This document shows positions 1 to 13,008 of a stretch of DNA of 64,000 bases, in pieces. The DNA is from Ampullaceana balthica (Eukaryota; Mollusca; Gastropoda; Lymnaeidae), in contig CALYLW010000435.1 in NCBI GenBank assembly GCA_944989445.1, positions 1 through 64,000 on the forward strand. Direction: 5' to 3'. Both the position numbers and the translations under genes were made by a program. Each line of letters begins with the position of its first letter. Within the stretch, counting starts at the first letter, position 1. A model generated the notes under the pieces. The model did no database searches, was not told the DNA's origin, and worked only from the letters and a program-made list of their open reading frames with translations.

Positions 1-3000
1 ACGCCCTCTTAGAACACGCCCTCTTAGAACACGCCCTCTTAGAACACGCCCTCTTAGAACACGCCCTCTTAGAACACGCCCTCTTAGAACACGCCCTCTT
101 ACAACACGCCCTCTTACAACACGCCCTCTTAGAACACGCCCTCTTAGAACACGCCCTCTTACAACACGCCCTCTTAGAACACGCCCTCTTACAACACGCC
201 CTCTTAGAACACGCCCTCTTAGAACACGCCCTCTTACAACACGCCCTCTTAGAACACGCCCTCTTACAACACGCCCTCTTAGAACACGCCCTCTTACAAC
301 ACGCCCTCTTACAACACGCCCTCTTAGAACACGCCCTCTTAGAACACGCCCTCTTAGAACACGCCCTCTTAGAACACGCCCTCTTACAACACGCCCTCTT
401 ACAACACGCCCTCTTAGAACACGCCCTCTTAGAACACGCCCTCTTACAACACGCCCTCTTAGAACACGCCCTCTTACAACACGCCCTCTTAGAACACGCC
501 CTCTTAGAACACGCCCTCTTAGAACACGCCCTCTTACAACACGCCCTCTTAGAACACGCCCTCTTACAACACGCCCTCTTAGAACACGCCCTCTTAGAAC
601 ACGCCCTCTTACAACACACCCCTCTTAGAACACGCCCTCTTAGAACACGCCCTCTTAGAACACGCCCTCTTAGAACACGCCCTCTTAGAACACGCCCTCT
701 TACAACACGCCCTCTTAGAACACGCCCCTCTTACAACACGCCCTCTTAGAACACGCCCTCTTAGAACACGCCCTCTTAGAACACGCCCTCTTAGAACACG
801 CCCTCTTAGAACACGCCCTCTTAGAACACGCCCTCTTAGAACACGCCCTCTTAGAACACGCCCTCTTAGAACACGCCCTCTTAGAACACGCCCTCTTACA
901 ACACGCCCTCTTAGAACACGCCCTCTTAGAACACGCCCTCTTAGAACACGCCCTCTTAGAACACGCCCTCTTAGAACACGCCCTCTTAGAACACGCCCTC
1001 TTACAACACGCCCTCTTAGAACACGCCCTCTTACAACACGCCCTCTTAGAACACGCCCTCTTAGAACACGCCCTCTTAGAACACGCCCTCTTAGAACACG
1101 CCCTCTTAGAACACGCCCTCTTACAACACGCCCTCTTAGAACACGCCCTCTTAGAACACGCCCTCTTAGAACACGCCCTCTTAGAACACGCCCTCTTAGA
1201 ACACGCCCTCTTAGAACACGCCCTCTTACAACACGCCCTCTTACTAGAACACGCCCTCTTACAACACGCCCTCTTAGAACACGCCCTCTTAGAACACGCC
1301 CTCTTAGAACACGCCCTCTTAGAACACGCCCTCTTAGAACACGCCCTCTTAGAACACGCCCTCTTACAACACGCCCTCTTAGAACACACCCCTCTTAGAA
1401 CACGCCCTCTTACAACACGCCCCTCTTAGAACACACCCCTCTTACAACACGCCCTCTTAGAACACGCCCTCTTAGAACACGCCCTCTTAGAACACGCCCT
1501 CTTAGAACACGCCCTCTTAGAACACGCCCTCTTAGAACACGCCCTCTTAGAACACGCCCTCTTAGAACACGCCCTCTTAGAACACGCCCTCTTAGAACAC
1601 ACCCCTCTTAGAACACGCCCTCTTAGAACACGCCCTCTTAGAACACGCCCTCTTAGAACACGCCCTCTTAGAACACGCCCTCTTAGAACACGCCCTCTTA
1701 GAACACGCCCTCTTAGAACACGCCCTCTTAGAACACGCCCTCTTAGAACACGCCCTCTTACAACACGCCCTCTTAGAACACGCCCCTCTTAGAACACGCC
1801 CTCTTAGAACACGCCCTCTTACAACACGCCCTCTTAGAACACGCCCTCTTAGAACACGCCCTCTTAGAACACGCCCTCTTAGAACACGCCCTCTTAGAAC
1901 ACGCCCTCTTAGAACACGCCCTCTTACAACACGCCCTCTTAGAACACGCCCTCTTAGAACACGCCCTCTTAGAACACGCCCTCTTAGAACACGCCCTCTT
2001 AGAACACGCCCTCTTAGAACACGCCCTCTTAGAACACGCCCTCTTACAACACGCCCTCTTAGAACACGCCCTCTTAGAACACGCCCTCTTAGAACACGCC
2101 CTCTTAGAACACGCCCTCTTAGAACACGCCCTCTTAGAACACGCCCTCTTAGAACACGCCCTCTTAGAACACGCCCTCTTAGAACACGCCCTCTTAGAAC
2201 ACGCCCTCTTAGAACACGCCCTCTTACAACACGCCCTCTTAGAACACGCCCTCTTAGAACACGCCCTCTTAGAACACGCCCTCTTAGAACACGCCCTCTT
2301 AGAACACGCCCTCTTAGAACACGCCCTCTTAGAACACGCCCTCTTACAACACGCCCTCTTAGAACACGCCCTCTTAGAACACGCCCTCTTACAACACGCC
2401 CTCTTAGAACACGCCCTCTTAGAACACGCCCTCTTAGAACACGCCCTCTTAGAACACGCCCTCTTAGAACACGCCCTCTTAGAACACGCCCTCTTAGAAC
2501 ACGCCCTCTTAGAACACGCCCTCTTACAACACGCCCTCTTAGAACACGCCCTCTTAGAACACGCCCTCTTAGAACACGCCCTCTTAGAACACGCCCTCTT
2601 ACAACACGCCCTCTTAGAACACGCCCTCTTAGAACACGCCCTCTTAGAACACGCCCTCTTAGAACACGCCCTCTTAGAACACGCCCTCTTACAACACGCC
2701 CTCTTACAACACGCCCTCTTAGAACACGCCCTCTTAGAACACGCCCTCTTAGAACACGCCCTCTTAGAACACGCCCTCTTAGAACACGCCCTCTTAGAAC
2801 ACGCCCTCTTAGAACACGCCCTCTTAGAACACGCCCTCTTAGAACACGCCCTCTTAGAACACGCCCTCTTAGAACACGCCCTCTTACAACACGCCCTCTT
2901 AGAACACGCCCTCTTAGAACACGCCCTCTTAGAACACGCCCTCTTAGAACACGCCCTCTTAGAACACGCCCTCTTAGAACACGCCCTCTTAGAACACGCC

Positions 3001-6000
3001 CTCTTAGAACACACCCCTCTTAGAACACGCCCTCTTACAACACGCCCCTCTTAGAACACGCCCTCTTAGAACACGCCCTCTTAGAACACGCCCTCTTAGA
3101 ACACGCCCTCTTAGAACACGCCCTCTTAGAACACGCCCTCTTAGAACACGCCCTCTTAGAACACACCCCTCTTAGAACACGCCCTCTTAGAACACGCCCT
3201 CTTAGAACACGCCCTCTTAGAACACGCCCTCTTAGAACACACCCCTCTTAGAACACGCCCTCTTAGAACACGCCCTCTTAGAACACGCCCTCTTAGAACA
3301 CGCCCTCTTACAACACGCCCTCTTAGAACACGCCCTCTTAGAACACGCCCTCTTAGAACACGCCCTCTTACAACACGCCCTCTTAGAACACGCCCTCTTA
3401 GAACACGCCCTCTTAGAACACGCCCTCTTAGAACACGCCCTCTTAGAACACGCCCTCTTAGAACACGCCCTCTTAGAACACGCCCTCTTAGAACACGCCC
3501 CTCTTAGAACACACCCCTCTTAGAACACGCCCTCTTAGAACACACCCCTCTTAGAACACACCCCTCTTAGAACACGCCCTCTTAGAACACGCCCTCTTAG
3601 AACACGCCCTCTTAGAACACACCCCTCTTAGAACACGCCCCTCTTAGAACACGCCCTCTTAGAACACACCCCTCTTAGAACACGCCCCTCTTAGAACACG
3701 CCCTCTTACAACACGCCCTCTTAGAACACACCCCTCTTAGAACACGCCCTCTTAGAACACGCCCTCTTACAACACGCCCTCTTAGAACACGCCCTCTTAA
3801 GACACACCCCTCTTAGAACACGCCCTCTTAGAACACGCCCTCTTAGAACACGCCCTCTTAGAACACGCCCTCTTAGAAACACGCCCTCTTAGAACACGCC
3901 CTCTTAGAACACGCCCTCTTAGAACACACCCCTCTTAGAACACGCCCTCTTAGAACACACCCCTCTTACAACACACCCCTCTTACAACACGCCCTCTTAG
4001 AACACGCCCTCTTAGAACACGCCCTCTTAGAACACGCCCTCTTAGAACACGCCCTCTTAGAACACGCCCTCTTACAACACGCCCTCTTACAACACGCCCT
4101 CTTAGAACACGCCCTCTTACAACACGCCCTCTTAGAACACGCCCTCTTAGAACACGCCCTCTTACAACACGCCCTCTTACAACACGCCCTCTTAGAACAC
4201 GCCCTCTTAGAACACGCCCTCTTAGAACACGCCCTCTTAGAACACGCCCTCTTACAACACGCCCTCTTACAACACGCCCTCTTAGAACACGCCCTCTTAG
4301 AACACGCCCTCTTAGAACACGCCCTCTTAGAACACGCCCTCTTAGAACACGCCCTCTTGGAACACGCCCTCTTACAACACGCCCTCTTACAACACGCCCT
4401 TTTAGAACACGCCCTCTTACAACACGCCCTCTTACAACACGCCCTCTTACAACACACCCTCTTAGAACACGCCCTCTTAGAACACGCCCTCTTAGAACAC
4501 GCCCTCTTAGAACACGCCCTCTTACAACACGCCCTCTTAGAACACGCCCTCTTACAACAGGCCCTCTTAGAACACACCCCTCTTAGAACACGCCCTCTTA
4601 CAACACACCCCTCTTAGAACACACCCTTCTTACAACACGCCCTTTTAGAACACGCCCTCTTAGAACACGCCCTCTTAGAACACACCCTCTTAGAACACGC
4701 CCTCTTAAAACACGCCGTCTTAGAACACGCCCTCTTACAACACGCCCTCTTACAACACGCCCTCTTAGAACACGCCCTCTTAGAACACGCCCTCTTAGAA
4801 CACGCCCTCTTAGAACACGCCCTCTTAGAACACGCCCTCTTGGAACACGCCCTCTTACAACACGCCCTCTTACAACACGCCCTTTTAGAACACGCCCTCT
4901 TACAACACGCCCTCTTACAACACGCCCTCTTACAACACACCCTCTTAGAACACGCCCTCTTAGAACACGCCCTCTTAGAACACGCCCTCTTAGAACACGC
5001 CCTCTTACAACACGCCCTCTTAGAACACGCCCTCTTACAACAGGCCCTCTTAGAACACACCCCTCTTAGAACACGCCCTCTTACAACACACCCCTCTTAG
5101 AACACACCCTTCTTACAACACGCCCTTTTAGAACACGCCCTCTTAGAACACGCCCTCTTAGAACACACCCTCTTAGAACACGCCCTCTTACAACACGCCC
5201 TCTTAGAACACACCCCTCTTACAACACGCCCTCTTAGAACACGCCCTCTTACAACATGCCCTCTTAGAACACACCCCTCTTAGAACACGCCCTCTTAGAA
5301 CACGCCCTCTTACAACACGCCCTCTTAGAACACGCCCTCTTAAGACACACCCCTCTTAGAACACACCCTCTTACAACACGCCCTCTTAGAACACGCCCTC
5401 TTAGAACACGCCCTCTTAGAAACACGCCCTCTTAGAACACACCCCTATTAGAACACGCCCTCTTAGAACACACCCCTCTTAGAACACGCCCTCTTAGAAC
5501 ACACCCCTCTTACAACACACCCCTCTTACAACACACCCTCTTAGAACACGCCCTCTTAGAACACGCCCTCTTAGATCACGCCCTCTTAGAACACGCCCTC
5601 TTAGATCACGCCCTCCTACAACACGCCCTCTTAGAACACGCCCTCTTAGAACACGCCCTCTTAAAACACGCCCTCTTAGAACACGCCCTCTTAGAACACG
5701 CCCTCTTAGAACACGCCCTCTTAGAACACGCCCTCTTACAACACACCCCTCTTAGAACACACCCCTCTTACAACACGCCCTCTTAGAACACGCCCTCTTA
5801 GAACACGCCCTCTTAGAAAACGCCCTCTTAGAACACACCCCTATTAGAACACGCCCTCTTAGAACACACCCCTCTTAGAACACGCCCTCTTAGAACACAC
5901 CCCTCTTACAACACGCCCTCTTATAACACACCCCTCTTACAACACACCCTCTTAGAACACGCCCTCTTAGAACACGCCCTCTTAGAACACGCCCTCTTAG

Positions 6001-8697
6001 AACACGCCCTCGTACAACACGCCCTCTTAGAACACGCCCTCTTAGATCACGCCCTCTTACAACACACCCCTCTTAGAACACACCCCACTTACAACACGCC
6101 CTCTTAGAACACGCCCTCTTAGAACACGCCCTCTTAGAACACGCCCTCTTAGAACACGCCCTCTTAGAACACGCCCTCTTAGAACACGCCCTCTTAGAAC
6201 ACGCCCTCTTAGAACACGCCCTCTTAGAACACGCCCTCTTAGAACACGCCCTCTTAGAACACGCCCTCTTACAACACGCCCTCTTAGAACACGCCCTCTT
6301 AGAACACGCCCTCTTAGAACACGCCCTCTTAGAACACGCCCTCTTACAACACGCCCTCTTAGAACACGCCCTCTTAGAACACGCCCTCTTAGAACACACC
6401 CCTATTAGAACACGTCCCTCTTAGAACACACCCCTCTTAGAACACGCCCTCTTAGAACACGCCCTCTTACAACACGCCCTCTTAGAACACGTCCTCTTAC
6501 AACACGCCCTCTTAGAACACGCCCTCTTAGAACACGCCCTCTTACAACACGCCCTCTAAGAACACGCCCTCTTAGAACACGCCCTCTTAGAACACACCCC
6601 TATTAGAACACGCCCTCTTAGAACACACCCCTCTTAGAACACGCCCTCTTAGAACACATCCCTCTTACAACACGCCCTCTTAGAACACGCCCTCTTAGAA
6701 CACACCCTCTTAGAACACGCCCTCTTAGAACACGCCCCTCACCCCTCTAAACACGCCCTCTTAGAACACGCCCTCTTAGAACACGCCCTCTTAGAACACG
6801 CCCTCTTACAACACGCCCTCTTAGAACACGCCCTCTTAGAACACGCCCTCTTAGAACACGCCCTCTTAGAACACCCCTCTTAGAACACGCCCTCTTAGAA
6901 CACGCCCTCTTAAACACGCCCTCTTAGAACACGCCCTCTTAGAACACGCCCTCTTACAACACGCCCTCTTAGAACACGCCCTCTTAGAACACGCCCTCTT
7001 AGAACACGCCCTCTTACAACACGCCCTCTTTAGAACACGCCCTCTTAGAACACGCCCTCTTAGAACACGCCCTCTTAGAACACGCCCTCTTAGAACACGC
7101 CCTCTTAGAACACGCCCTCTTACAACACGCCCTCTTACAACACGCCCTCTTAGAACACGCCCTCTTACAACACGCCCTCTTAGAACACGCCCTCTTACAA
7201 CACGCCCTCTTACAACACGCCCTCTTACAACACGCCCTCTTAAAACACGCCCTCTTAGAACACGCCCTCTTAGAACACGCCCTCTTAGAACACGCCCTCT
7301 TAGAACACACCCCTCTTAGAACACACCCCTCTTAGAACACACCCCTCTTACAACACGCCCTCTTAAAACACGCCCTCTTAGAACACGCCCTCTTACAACA
7401 CGCCCTCTTAGAACACACCCCTCTTAGAACACACCCCTCTTAGAACACACCCCTCTTAGAACACACCCCTCTTAGAACACACCCCTCTTAGAACACACCC
7501 CTCTTAGAACACGCCCCTCTTAGAACACACCCCTCTTAGAACACACCCCTCTTAGAACACACCCCTCTTAGAACACGCCCCTCTTAGAACACACATCTCT
7601 TAGAACACGCCCTCTTAGAACACACCCCTCTTAGAACACACCCCTCTTAGAACACACCCCTCTTAGAACACACCCCTCTTAGAACACACCTCTCATAGAA
7701 CACACCCCTCTTAGAACACACCCCTCTTAGAACACACCCCTCTTAGAACACACCCCTCTTAGAACACACCCCTCTTAGAACACACCCCTCTTAGAAACAC
7801 CCCTCTTAGAACACACCCCTCTTAGAACACACCCCTCTTAGAACACACCCCTCTTAGAACACACCCCTCTTAGAACACACCCCTCTTAGAACACACCCCT
7901 CTTAGAACACACCCTCTTAGAACACACCCTCTTAGAACACACCCCTCTTAGAACACACCCCTCTTAGAACACACCCCTCTTAGAACACACCCCTCTTAGA
8001 ACACACCCTCTTAGAACACACCCCTCTTAGAACACGCCCTCTTAGAACACACCCCTCTTAGAACACACCCCTCTTACAACACGCCCTCTTAGAACACGCC
8101 CTCTTACAACACGCCCTCTTAGAACACGCCCTCTTACAACACGCCCTCTTAGAACACACGCCCTCTTAGAACACACCCCTCTTAGAACACACCCCTCTTA
8201 GAACACACCCCTCTTAGAACACACCCCTCTTAGAACACACCCCTCTTAGAACACACCCCTCTTAGAACACACCCCTCTTAGAACACACCCCTCTTAGAAC
8301 ACACCCCTCTTAGAACACACCCCTCTTAGAACACACCCCTCTTAGAACACGCCCTCTTAGAACACGCCCTCTTACAACACGCCCTCTTAGAACACGCCCT
8401 CTTAGAACACGCCCTCTTACAACACACCCCTCTTACAACACGCCCTCTTAGAACACGCCCTCTTAGAACACGCCCTCTTAGAACACACCCCTATTAGAAC
8501 ACGCCCTCTTAGAACACACCCCTATTAGAACACGCCCATCTTAGAACACACCCCTATTAGAACACGCCCTCTTAGAACACACCCTCTTAGAACACGCCCT
8601 CTTAGAACACACCCCTCTTAGAACACGCCCTCTTAGAACACGCCTTCTTAGAACACGCCCTCTTAGAACACGCCCTTTTAGAACACGCCCTCTTACT
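1..8697. repeat. 15/16-bp satellite array (ACGCCCTCTTAGAAC family)
   Basis: A continuous array of roughly 570 short units begins before the window. The main unit is the 15-mer ACGCCCTCTTAGAAC or its variant with TTACAAC. A 16-bp variant, ACACCCCTCTTAGAAC, replaces the CpG by CpA and gains a C. The first 3.4 kb is almost pure 15-mer, 3.5-7.3 kb is mixed, and 7.3-8.35 kb is mostly the 16-mer. The array decays at its right end with TTACTCTTAGAG. Four of six frames are open through the 15-mer (Ser-Lys-Arg-Ala-Cys on minus, His-Ala-Leu-Leu-Glu on plus) because 15 is a multiple of three. I see no start context, codon bias or flanking exon that would make these genes. Confidence 0.97.
4340..5188. 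repeat. 483-bp tandem segmental duplication inside the satellite
   Basis: Two consecutive blocks share the same series of rare variants at a constant 483-bp offset. These include TTGGAAC at about 4357 and 4840, CCCTTTTAG at about 4397 and 4880, CAACAGGCCC at about 4555 and 5038, and ACACCCTTCTTAC at about 4619 and 5102. Identity of variant order shows one block was copied as a unit, independently of single-monomer turnover. The blocks diverge after about 4705 and 5188. Confidence 0.85.
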
Positions 8698-8758
8698 CTT
8701 AGAGATTAGCCTGTTAAAAAACACTCACCTCTTGTCATCGCCCGGGGTTTCCTTTAAT

Positions 8759-10682
8759 CAGTGGTTCCCAAAGTTGTCCTTACGTACCCCCAGGGCTCAC
8801 CAGTACCATTCAGGGGGTCCGTGGAAAATTAAAATTGATTTGGGGGTCCATGAACAACATGAGGGGGTGCGTGCAAGATTTAATATAAAATAATGAAATT
8901 GTGATCCATTTTTATTATTATGGAAATTAAAATAAACAACAATAAATAAAATACTATCTTAATGATTTTTCTACCAATTGAATACCATCTTAGGTGCTAT
9001 CAGTCATGGAATACAATTATGTTTTTTTACCTAGAAAAGGAAGTAGAACCACGGTAATTTCCACAGCTATAACCAATCAGAATGCTTGGTTTACTAAAAG
9101 ATCAAGTTTGATGCTTAAGAGATGAGGAATTCCTATAAGTATGTCAGGAAAAAAAAACAATTTTTAACATGAATCAACAAGGGTTGCAAGGTTGGGTAAT
9201 TTTCCATGTGTCGGGAAGTTATATTTATCTAAATTGTATCCTATCATCAAATTTTATTTGTCAAAAGGGTTTTACTGCAGCATTCCATACAGAAAGTTAA
9301 TAATTATGGACAGTGGTTTGTTACAACAGATAATGAGAGAATGAGTGAGTCAAAGAAAAATGCCGACAACACAGTGTTAAATATTTGAAATATGGCTAAA
9401 TGTTTGGTAACAGATACGAAAGGTGAAACCTCATTTTCTGAATTACATGTAAACATTTTTTTTATGTTCAAGCTATACCCTTGACTAATAGTAATATCCT
9501 TTCTGTTGCTATTGACATTGCTCCGGCAATGGTAGGAAGATACCGAGGCTCTCTGGCATACTTATAAAAAATGGTACCGAATGTATTTCCAGTACATAGT
9601 GTTATTCATTGACATCATTTATTCGCAAAAAATCTTAGTGAAAATTTGTATTTATCACTAGATTACGTCATGAGAACAGTTAATAAAATCAAAAGGAATG
9701 CCTTCAATTATATATTATTTGCTCTACATTGGAAAATGAAGAAGACTATTATCGTTTAATAACTCACACAAAAGTATTTTGGTTATCAAAAATTGCATAT
9801 TTAAAAGCAATTTTATTCTCTCTTTGATGCAGCGTTGGAATTCCGGGAAATCAAAGTCAATGATTTGCGACACAATTAACTTTTTAAAAAAATGTTATAT
9901 CCTTTATGAATGATTTATTCGCCATATTTAACTAAACTAATTTGAAACTACAAGGTGACCCATTAAATTTAATCAAAATTAAAAGTGTATTATCTGCGCT
10001 TGTTGCAAATCGTTTACTGTATAAGCAAAACTTGGCAAGAGGAAAATATTTTCAGTTTCCAATTCTTTCCTAATTGCAAAATAGATATAAAGATTTGTTG
10101 GCATTGCTGGCTTGGATATTTCTGACTGCGCGTTTAAACTTTTTGCGATATTAAAGACAAACGTGGATTCCAAACAGAGATGAATCCATACTAATACAGG
10201 AGCAGCTTATTGAAATATATCCACAAATTAGGAATTTAAACCGATGTTTTAACAAGGATACCACAAATTCTGGTCACAAAAACAGATTCCAATTTATATC
10301 CTGGTTAATTGGTTATTGTACAGAAGTTGTTGACTGTTTTCCTGTCTTCCAATTCGGTAGAACAATGATTAAGTACCGTTATAAACCTCAGAAGAGAAAC
10401 CGACAAGAAATTAGTGCTCGTGGGGATTTGCGGTTGCTACTCACAAACAATGAGTCGTACATATATATATACAACCATAAAATCTCATCACGATTATCCA
10501 AGTCATTGGTTTAAATTTATGACAACAGTCATAATTGCAATAAATACTACTTCATCAAAATAATTGTTGTATTGATTTTTAATTTTTTTGTACTAAGCAT
10601 TTTTTTTTGACTTGGGTGTTTGCGGGAAAGTTTTGACTATAAAAGGGGTGTATGTGTAAAAAAAATAATTTGGGAACCACTG
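8759..10682 (+). mobile_element. hAT DNA transposon relic (CAGTGGTTCCCAAA ends)
   Basis: The element starts with CAGTGGTTCCCAAAG at 8759 and ends with TTTGGGAACCACTG at 10682, a 14-bp terminal inverted repeat typical of hAT elements. The flanking 8-mers CCTTTAAT (8751-8758) and CTTTAAAT (10683-10690) are a plausible 8-bp target-site duplication with two mismatches. The length of about 1.9 kb fits an autonomous element that has lost part of its coding region. The interior carries a disrupted transposase on the plus strand. The element inserted just beyond the right end of the 15-bp satellite. Confidence 0.88.
9331..10450 (+). pseudogene. hAT transposase remnant, ZBED5-like
   Basis: Conceptual plus-strand translation shows conserved blocks of the ZBED5-type hAT transposase, broken by stops and frameshifts. 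IDIAPAMVGRYRGSLAYL lies at about 9511-9564. VHSVIH followed by a stop and HHLFAKNLSE is at about 9592-9645, and RTVNKIKRNAFN is near 9670-9705. FYSLFDAALEFREIKVNDL follows near 9815-9870. A C-terminal IKYRYKP and GDLRLLLTN pair lies at 10369-10450. In the family these blocks belong to the RNase-H-like catalytic core and the C-terminal dimerisation region. No intact catalytic frame survives, so it cannot encode an active transposase. The assignment rests on remembered family motifs and is good for hAT, moderate for ZBED5-like. Confidence 0.75.
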
Positions 10683-10905
10683 CTTTAAATCAACGGTTCG
10701 AGCCTTTGATGTGAACATCTTCCTGGAAACACTACTTCTTCACATCATATCCAGAAGTTCTCAACATGGCAACCATGCATATTTCCCGTGGACCCCAACT
10801 TGGGATAAAATTAATTTAAATAGTATAACACTCCTTTCATTTACATCAAATACTTGGAGACGCATTTCGATTGCGAGGAATATTTAGCTCTTACTTTTTC
10901 ATGGA

Positions 10906-11161
10906 ACCTCCATGAGCACGTGAGCCACAGTTCCAGAACCTCCATGAGTCCGTGAGCCACAGTTCTAGAACCTCCATGAGCACGTGAGCCACAGTTCTAG
11001 AACCTCCATGAGCACGTGAGCCACAGTTCCAGAACCTCCATGAGCACGTGAGCCACAGTTCTAGAACCTCCATGAGCACGTGAGCCACAGTTCTAGAACC
11101 TCCATGAGCACGTGAGCCACAGTTCTAGAACCTCCATGAGCACGTGAGCCACAGTTCCAGA
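10906..11161. repeat. 32-bp tandem array, 8 copies, with CACGTG in most units
   Basis: Eight units of exactly 32 bp begin at 10906, 10938, 10970, 11002, 11034, 11066, 11098 and 11130. Seven contain GAGCACGTGAGCC, a palindromic E-box; the second unit has GAGTCCGTGAG instead. Most units also hold the palindrome TTCTAGAA at the junction, and the rest have TTCCAGAA. The unit length is not a multiple of three, so the frame shifts each copy and the short minus-strand open frames over it are not meaningful. Confidence 0.95.
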
Positions 11162-11933
11162 ACACCGAAAAACTGACGTCAGCATTGCGAATGTTATCAG
11201 GGTGTTCATTTCCACCAATTTCATTTGAAGCTGCGGGGCGGCACGTGTCTGGAGGGAAAAACACCCCCGCTCCCAGATCTCATTTAATTTTTTTTTCCGA
11301 CAGGTATCCGTTACTTTTTACCGTGTCTTGATACCGGAAGTCACCTATCATATTCCATTGGACTCCTGTCGTGGGGGGGGGGATAACGTGTGGGGGACAT
11401 CAACATGACATCAACAAAATAATCGTTGTTGGAGATGAAGCTCCGAATCTGGCGGCGTTCTCGGTGCTCCTGGGCTCTGAAGTGTCTCGCCTGCTACCGA
11501 CAACCTTTAAATCTAACCGCTTTTGGTTTTCTTGTGTGAATAAATAAAGGCTGACCAAAACGGAAACACTCCATTGGAAACACTGTCATATATTAAATTT
11601 CTGTTCTTTTTATGTTTAATTGCGGATGACTTTAACAGTTTCTCTGTCCATACAGTCCAAGCCAATGGGCTTTTTGTCCAGACAATCATATAACCAATGG
11701 CTCTTTGCCCAGACAGTCATATAGCCGATAGTTTCTTTGCCCTAACAATCGTAGCCAGTGCTAGAAAAATGGCGACATTGCCGAGGTGGTGTATTAACGA
11801 GCTGTTTCAATCCAAAGAACGAGGTGTCACCGAGATCTTGAAATTACTTCCGACCCAAAATCCACCAACTTTTTCGTGTTTTATTCGGACGTTCAATTAA
11901 CTTTAAAATTGAATGTTCATCAATTGTTCATAA

Positions 11934-11940
<7 letters not shown>
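11162..11940. other. Mostly unique sequence with CCAAT motifs
   Basis: This stretch holds no recognisable gene. A degenerate approximately 30-50 bp repetition occurs at 11640-11760, where three related stretches read like CCAGACAATCATATAACCAA. It contains two CCAAT motifs (about 11660 and 11693). They lie upstream of a short open frame at 11769. A poly-G run is near 11373. Confidence 0.4.
11769..11900 (+). CDS. Weak candidate small ORF with strong start context
   Basis: A 43-residue frame starts at an ATG in the context AAAAATGGCGAC, with purine at -3 and G at +4, which also matches a YY1-type element. The product begins MATLPRWCINELFQS and ends FIRTFN. It has no signal peptide and no domain I recognise. 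CCAAT motifs lie about 75 and 110 bp upstream. It could be a first exon continuing by splicing, but no convincing GT donor precedes the stop. It may equally be chance. It would be trustworthy only with transcript evidence or conservation in related species. Confidence 0.15.
   Translation: MATLPRWCINELFQSKERGVTEILKLLPTQNPPTFSCFIRTFN

Positions 11941-11974
<34 letters not shown>
11941..11974. repeat. (TA)n microsatellite
   Basis: An uninterrupted TA dinucleotide run of 34 bp, followed by a T-rich tract. Confidence 0.95.
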
Positions 11975-11984
<10 letters not shown>

Positions 11985-12539
11985 TAAATCTTTTCAATGT
12001 TAAATGTTCATCGGACACCTAGTACTAGAAATTAACGAGTTCACTGTATACAAAGATATAAATTTATCTTCTATCAGGTTTTTTCCGTTCTTATTAGTTG
12101 TTATTATAATCATTATTTGATATTTTTATGTTAATGGCGCTATTAAAATATGGTAAAACGTCTAAAAACCGAAATAGACATCGAATTTACGAATGCAGAA
12201 AACCGGATGCGTCGCATTACATTCACCTCAAGACTACCTTCTTGAAAACGGCGCTACTTCCGATCAGCCTAGTTAAAGACTTTATTTAAAAGTTCCATGT
12301 AAACATACATCGTCGAGGCCGTGTTTTTCCGTGTACCAAACATTGTCGCCATGTAATGATCAAGTTTTGTCGCCCCTTCTAATGACCTAGTCGCCGTGTT
12401 TCGCCCGGGGACCCCCGGAGATCAAACACGATAACCAACCGATCGCTTATCTTTGATACAAACGTTGATACAAGATAACACTGGCGGCAAACAACTTGCT
12501 CCCTAGCGACCAGTGGGTTAAACGATGGAGAGAGGGGAA
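11975..12539. other. Unique sequence, no gene seen
   Basis: No open frame of note, no repeat with a clear period and no transposon end was found. A CpG-containing GC-rich patch lies at about 12360-12425. Confidence 0.4.
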
Positions 12540-12690
12540 TCTCTGTTTAGGAGTGAGGGAATATGTGAGGAGGTGAGGGAATAGATGTGGAGGTAAGGTG
12601 GGTGAGGGGTGAACCTGTGTAGAGGTGAGGGAGTATTTGTGGAGTTGAGGGAATATTGTGGAGTTGAAGGAATATGTGATGAGGGGGTAA
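12540..12690. repeat. Degenerate G-rich minisatellite
   Basis: Imperfect repetition of GAGGTGAGGGAATATGTG-like units of about 17-22 bp with several indels. Open frames on both strands across it are by-products of the repetition. Confidence 0.7.
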
Positions 12691-12905
12691 CTGTTGGAAA
12701 CCAAACAGTTACCTACGTTCGCCACCTGGTGAATCCCTTGCTCTACCTGTTGTCTAGGGTCAGAAACCGCTTTGGGTTGAAAGTGGATGCTCAAAATTAG
12801 ACGGTCTTAAAGTTTCTTGCAGTCACAACTCGGTCTTGTGCAGTCATTACTAGAGATCTTCAAATCGGACAATGAATAAATAGCAGCCAGTGGGGGGGGG
12901 GAGAG

Positions 12906-13008
12906 CTTGTTTAGTCCAAAAGTTTGTTTAGTCCAAAGTTTGTTTAGTCCAAAAGTTTGTTTAGTCCAAAGGTTTGTTTAGTGCAAAAGTTTGTTTAGTC
13001 CAAAAGTT
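12906..13008. repeat. 17-bp minisatellite, about 6 copies
   Basis: Units of TTTGTTTAGTCCAAAAG with small length variation (15-17 bp). The array lies next to a poly-G run at about 12890-12900. Confidence 0.9.

Noticed and set aside
715..7310. Cys/Lys/Arg-rich minus-strand frames resembling a protamine or metallothionein
   Set aside because: Five-residue period equals the 15-bp unit. Frames break wherever a 16-bp unit occurs, and no start context differs from the repeat.
10680..10715. GGTTCGAGCCT resembling a tRNA B box
   Set aside because: No A box or cloverleaf can be formed around it; probably chance next to the hAT end.
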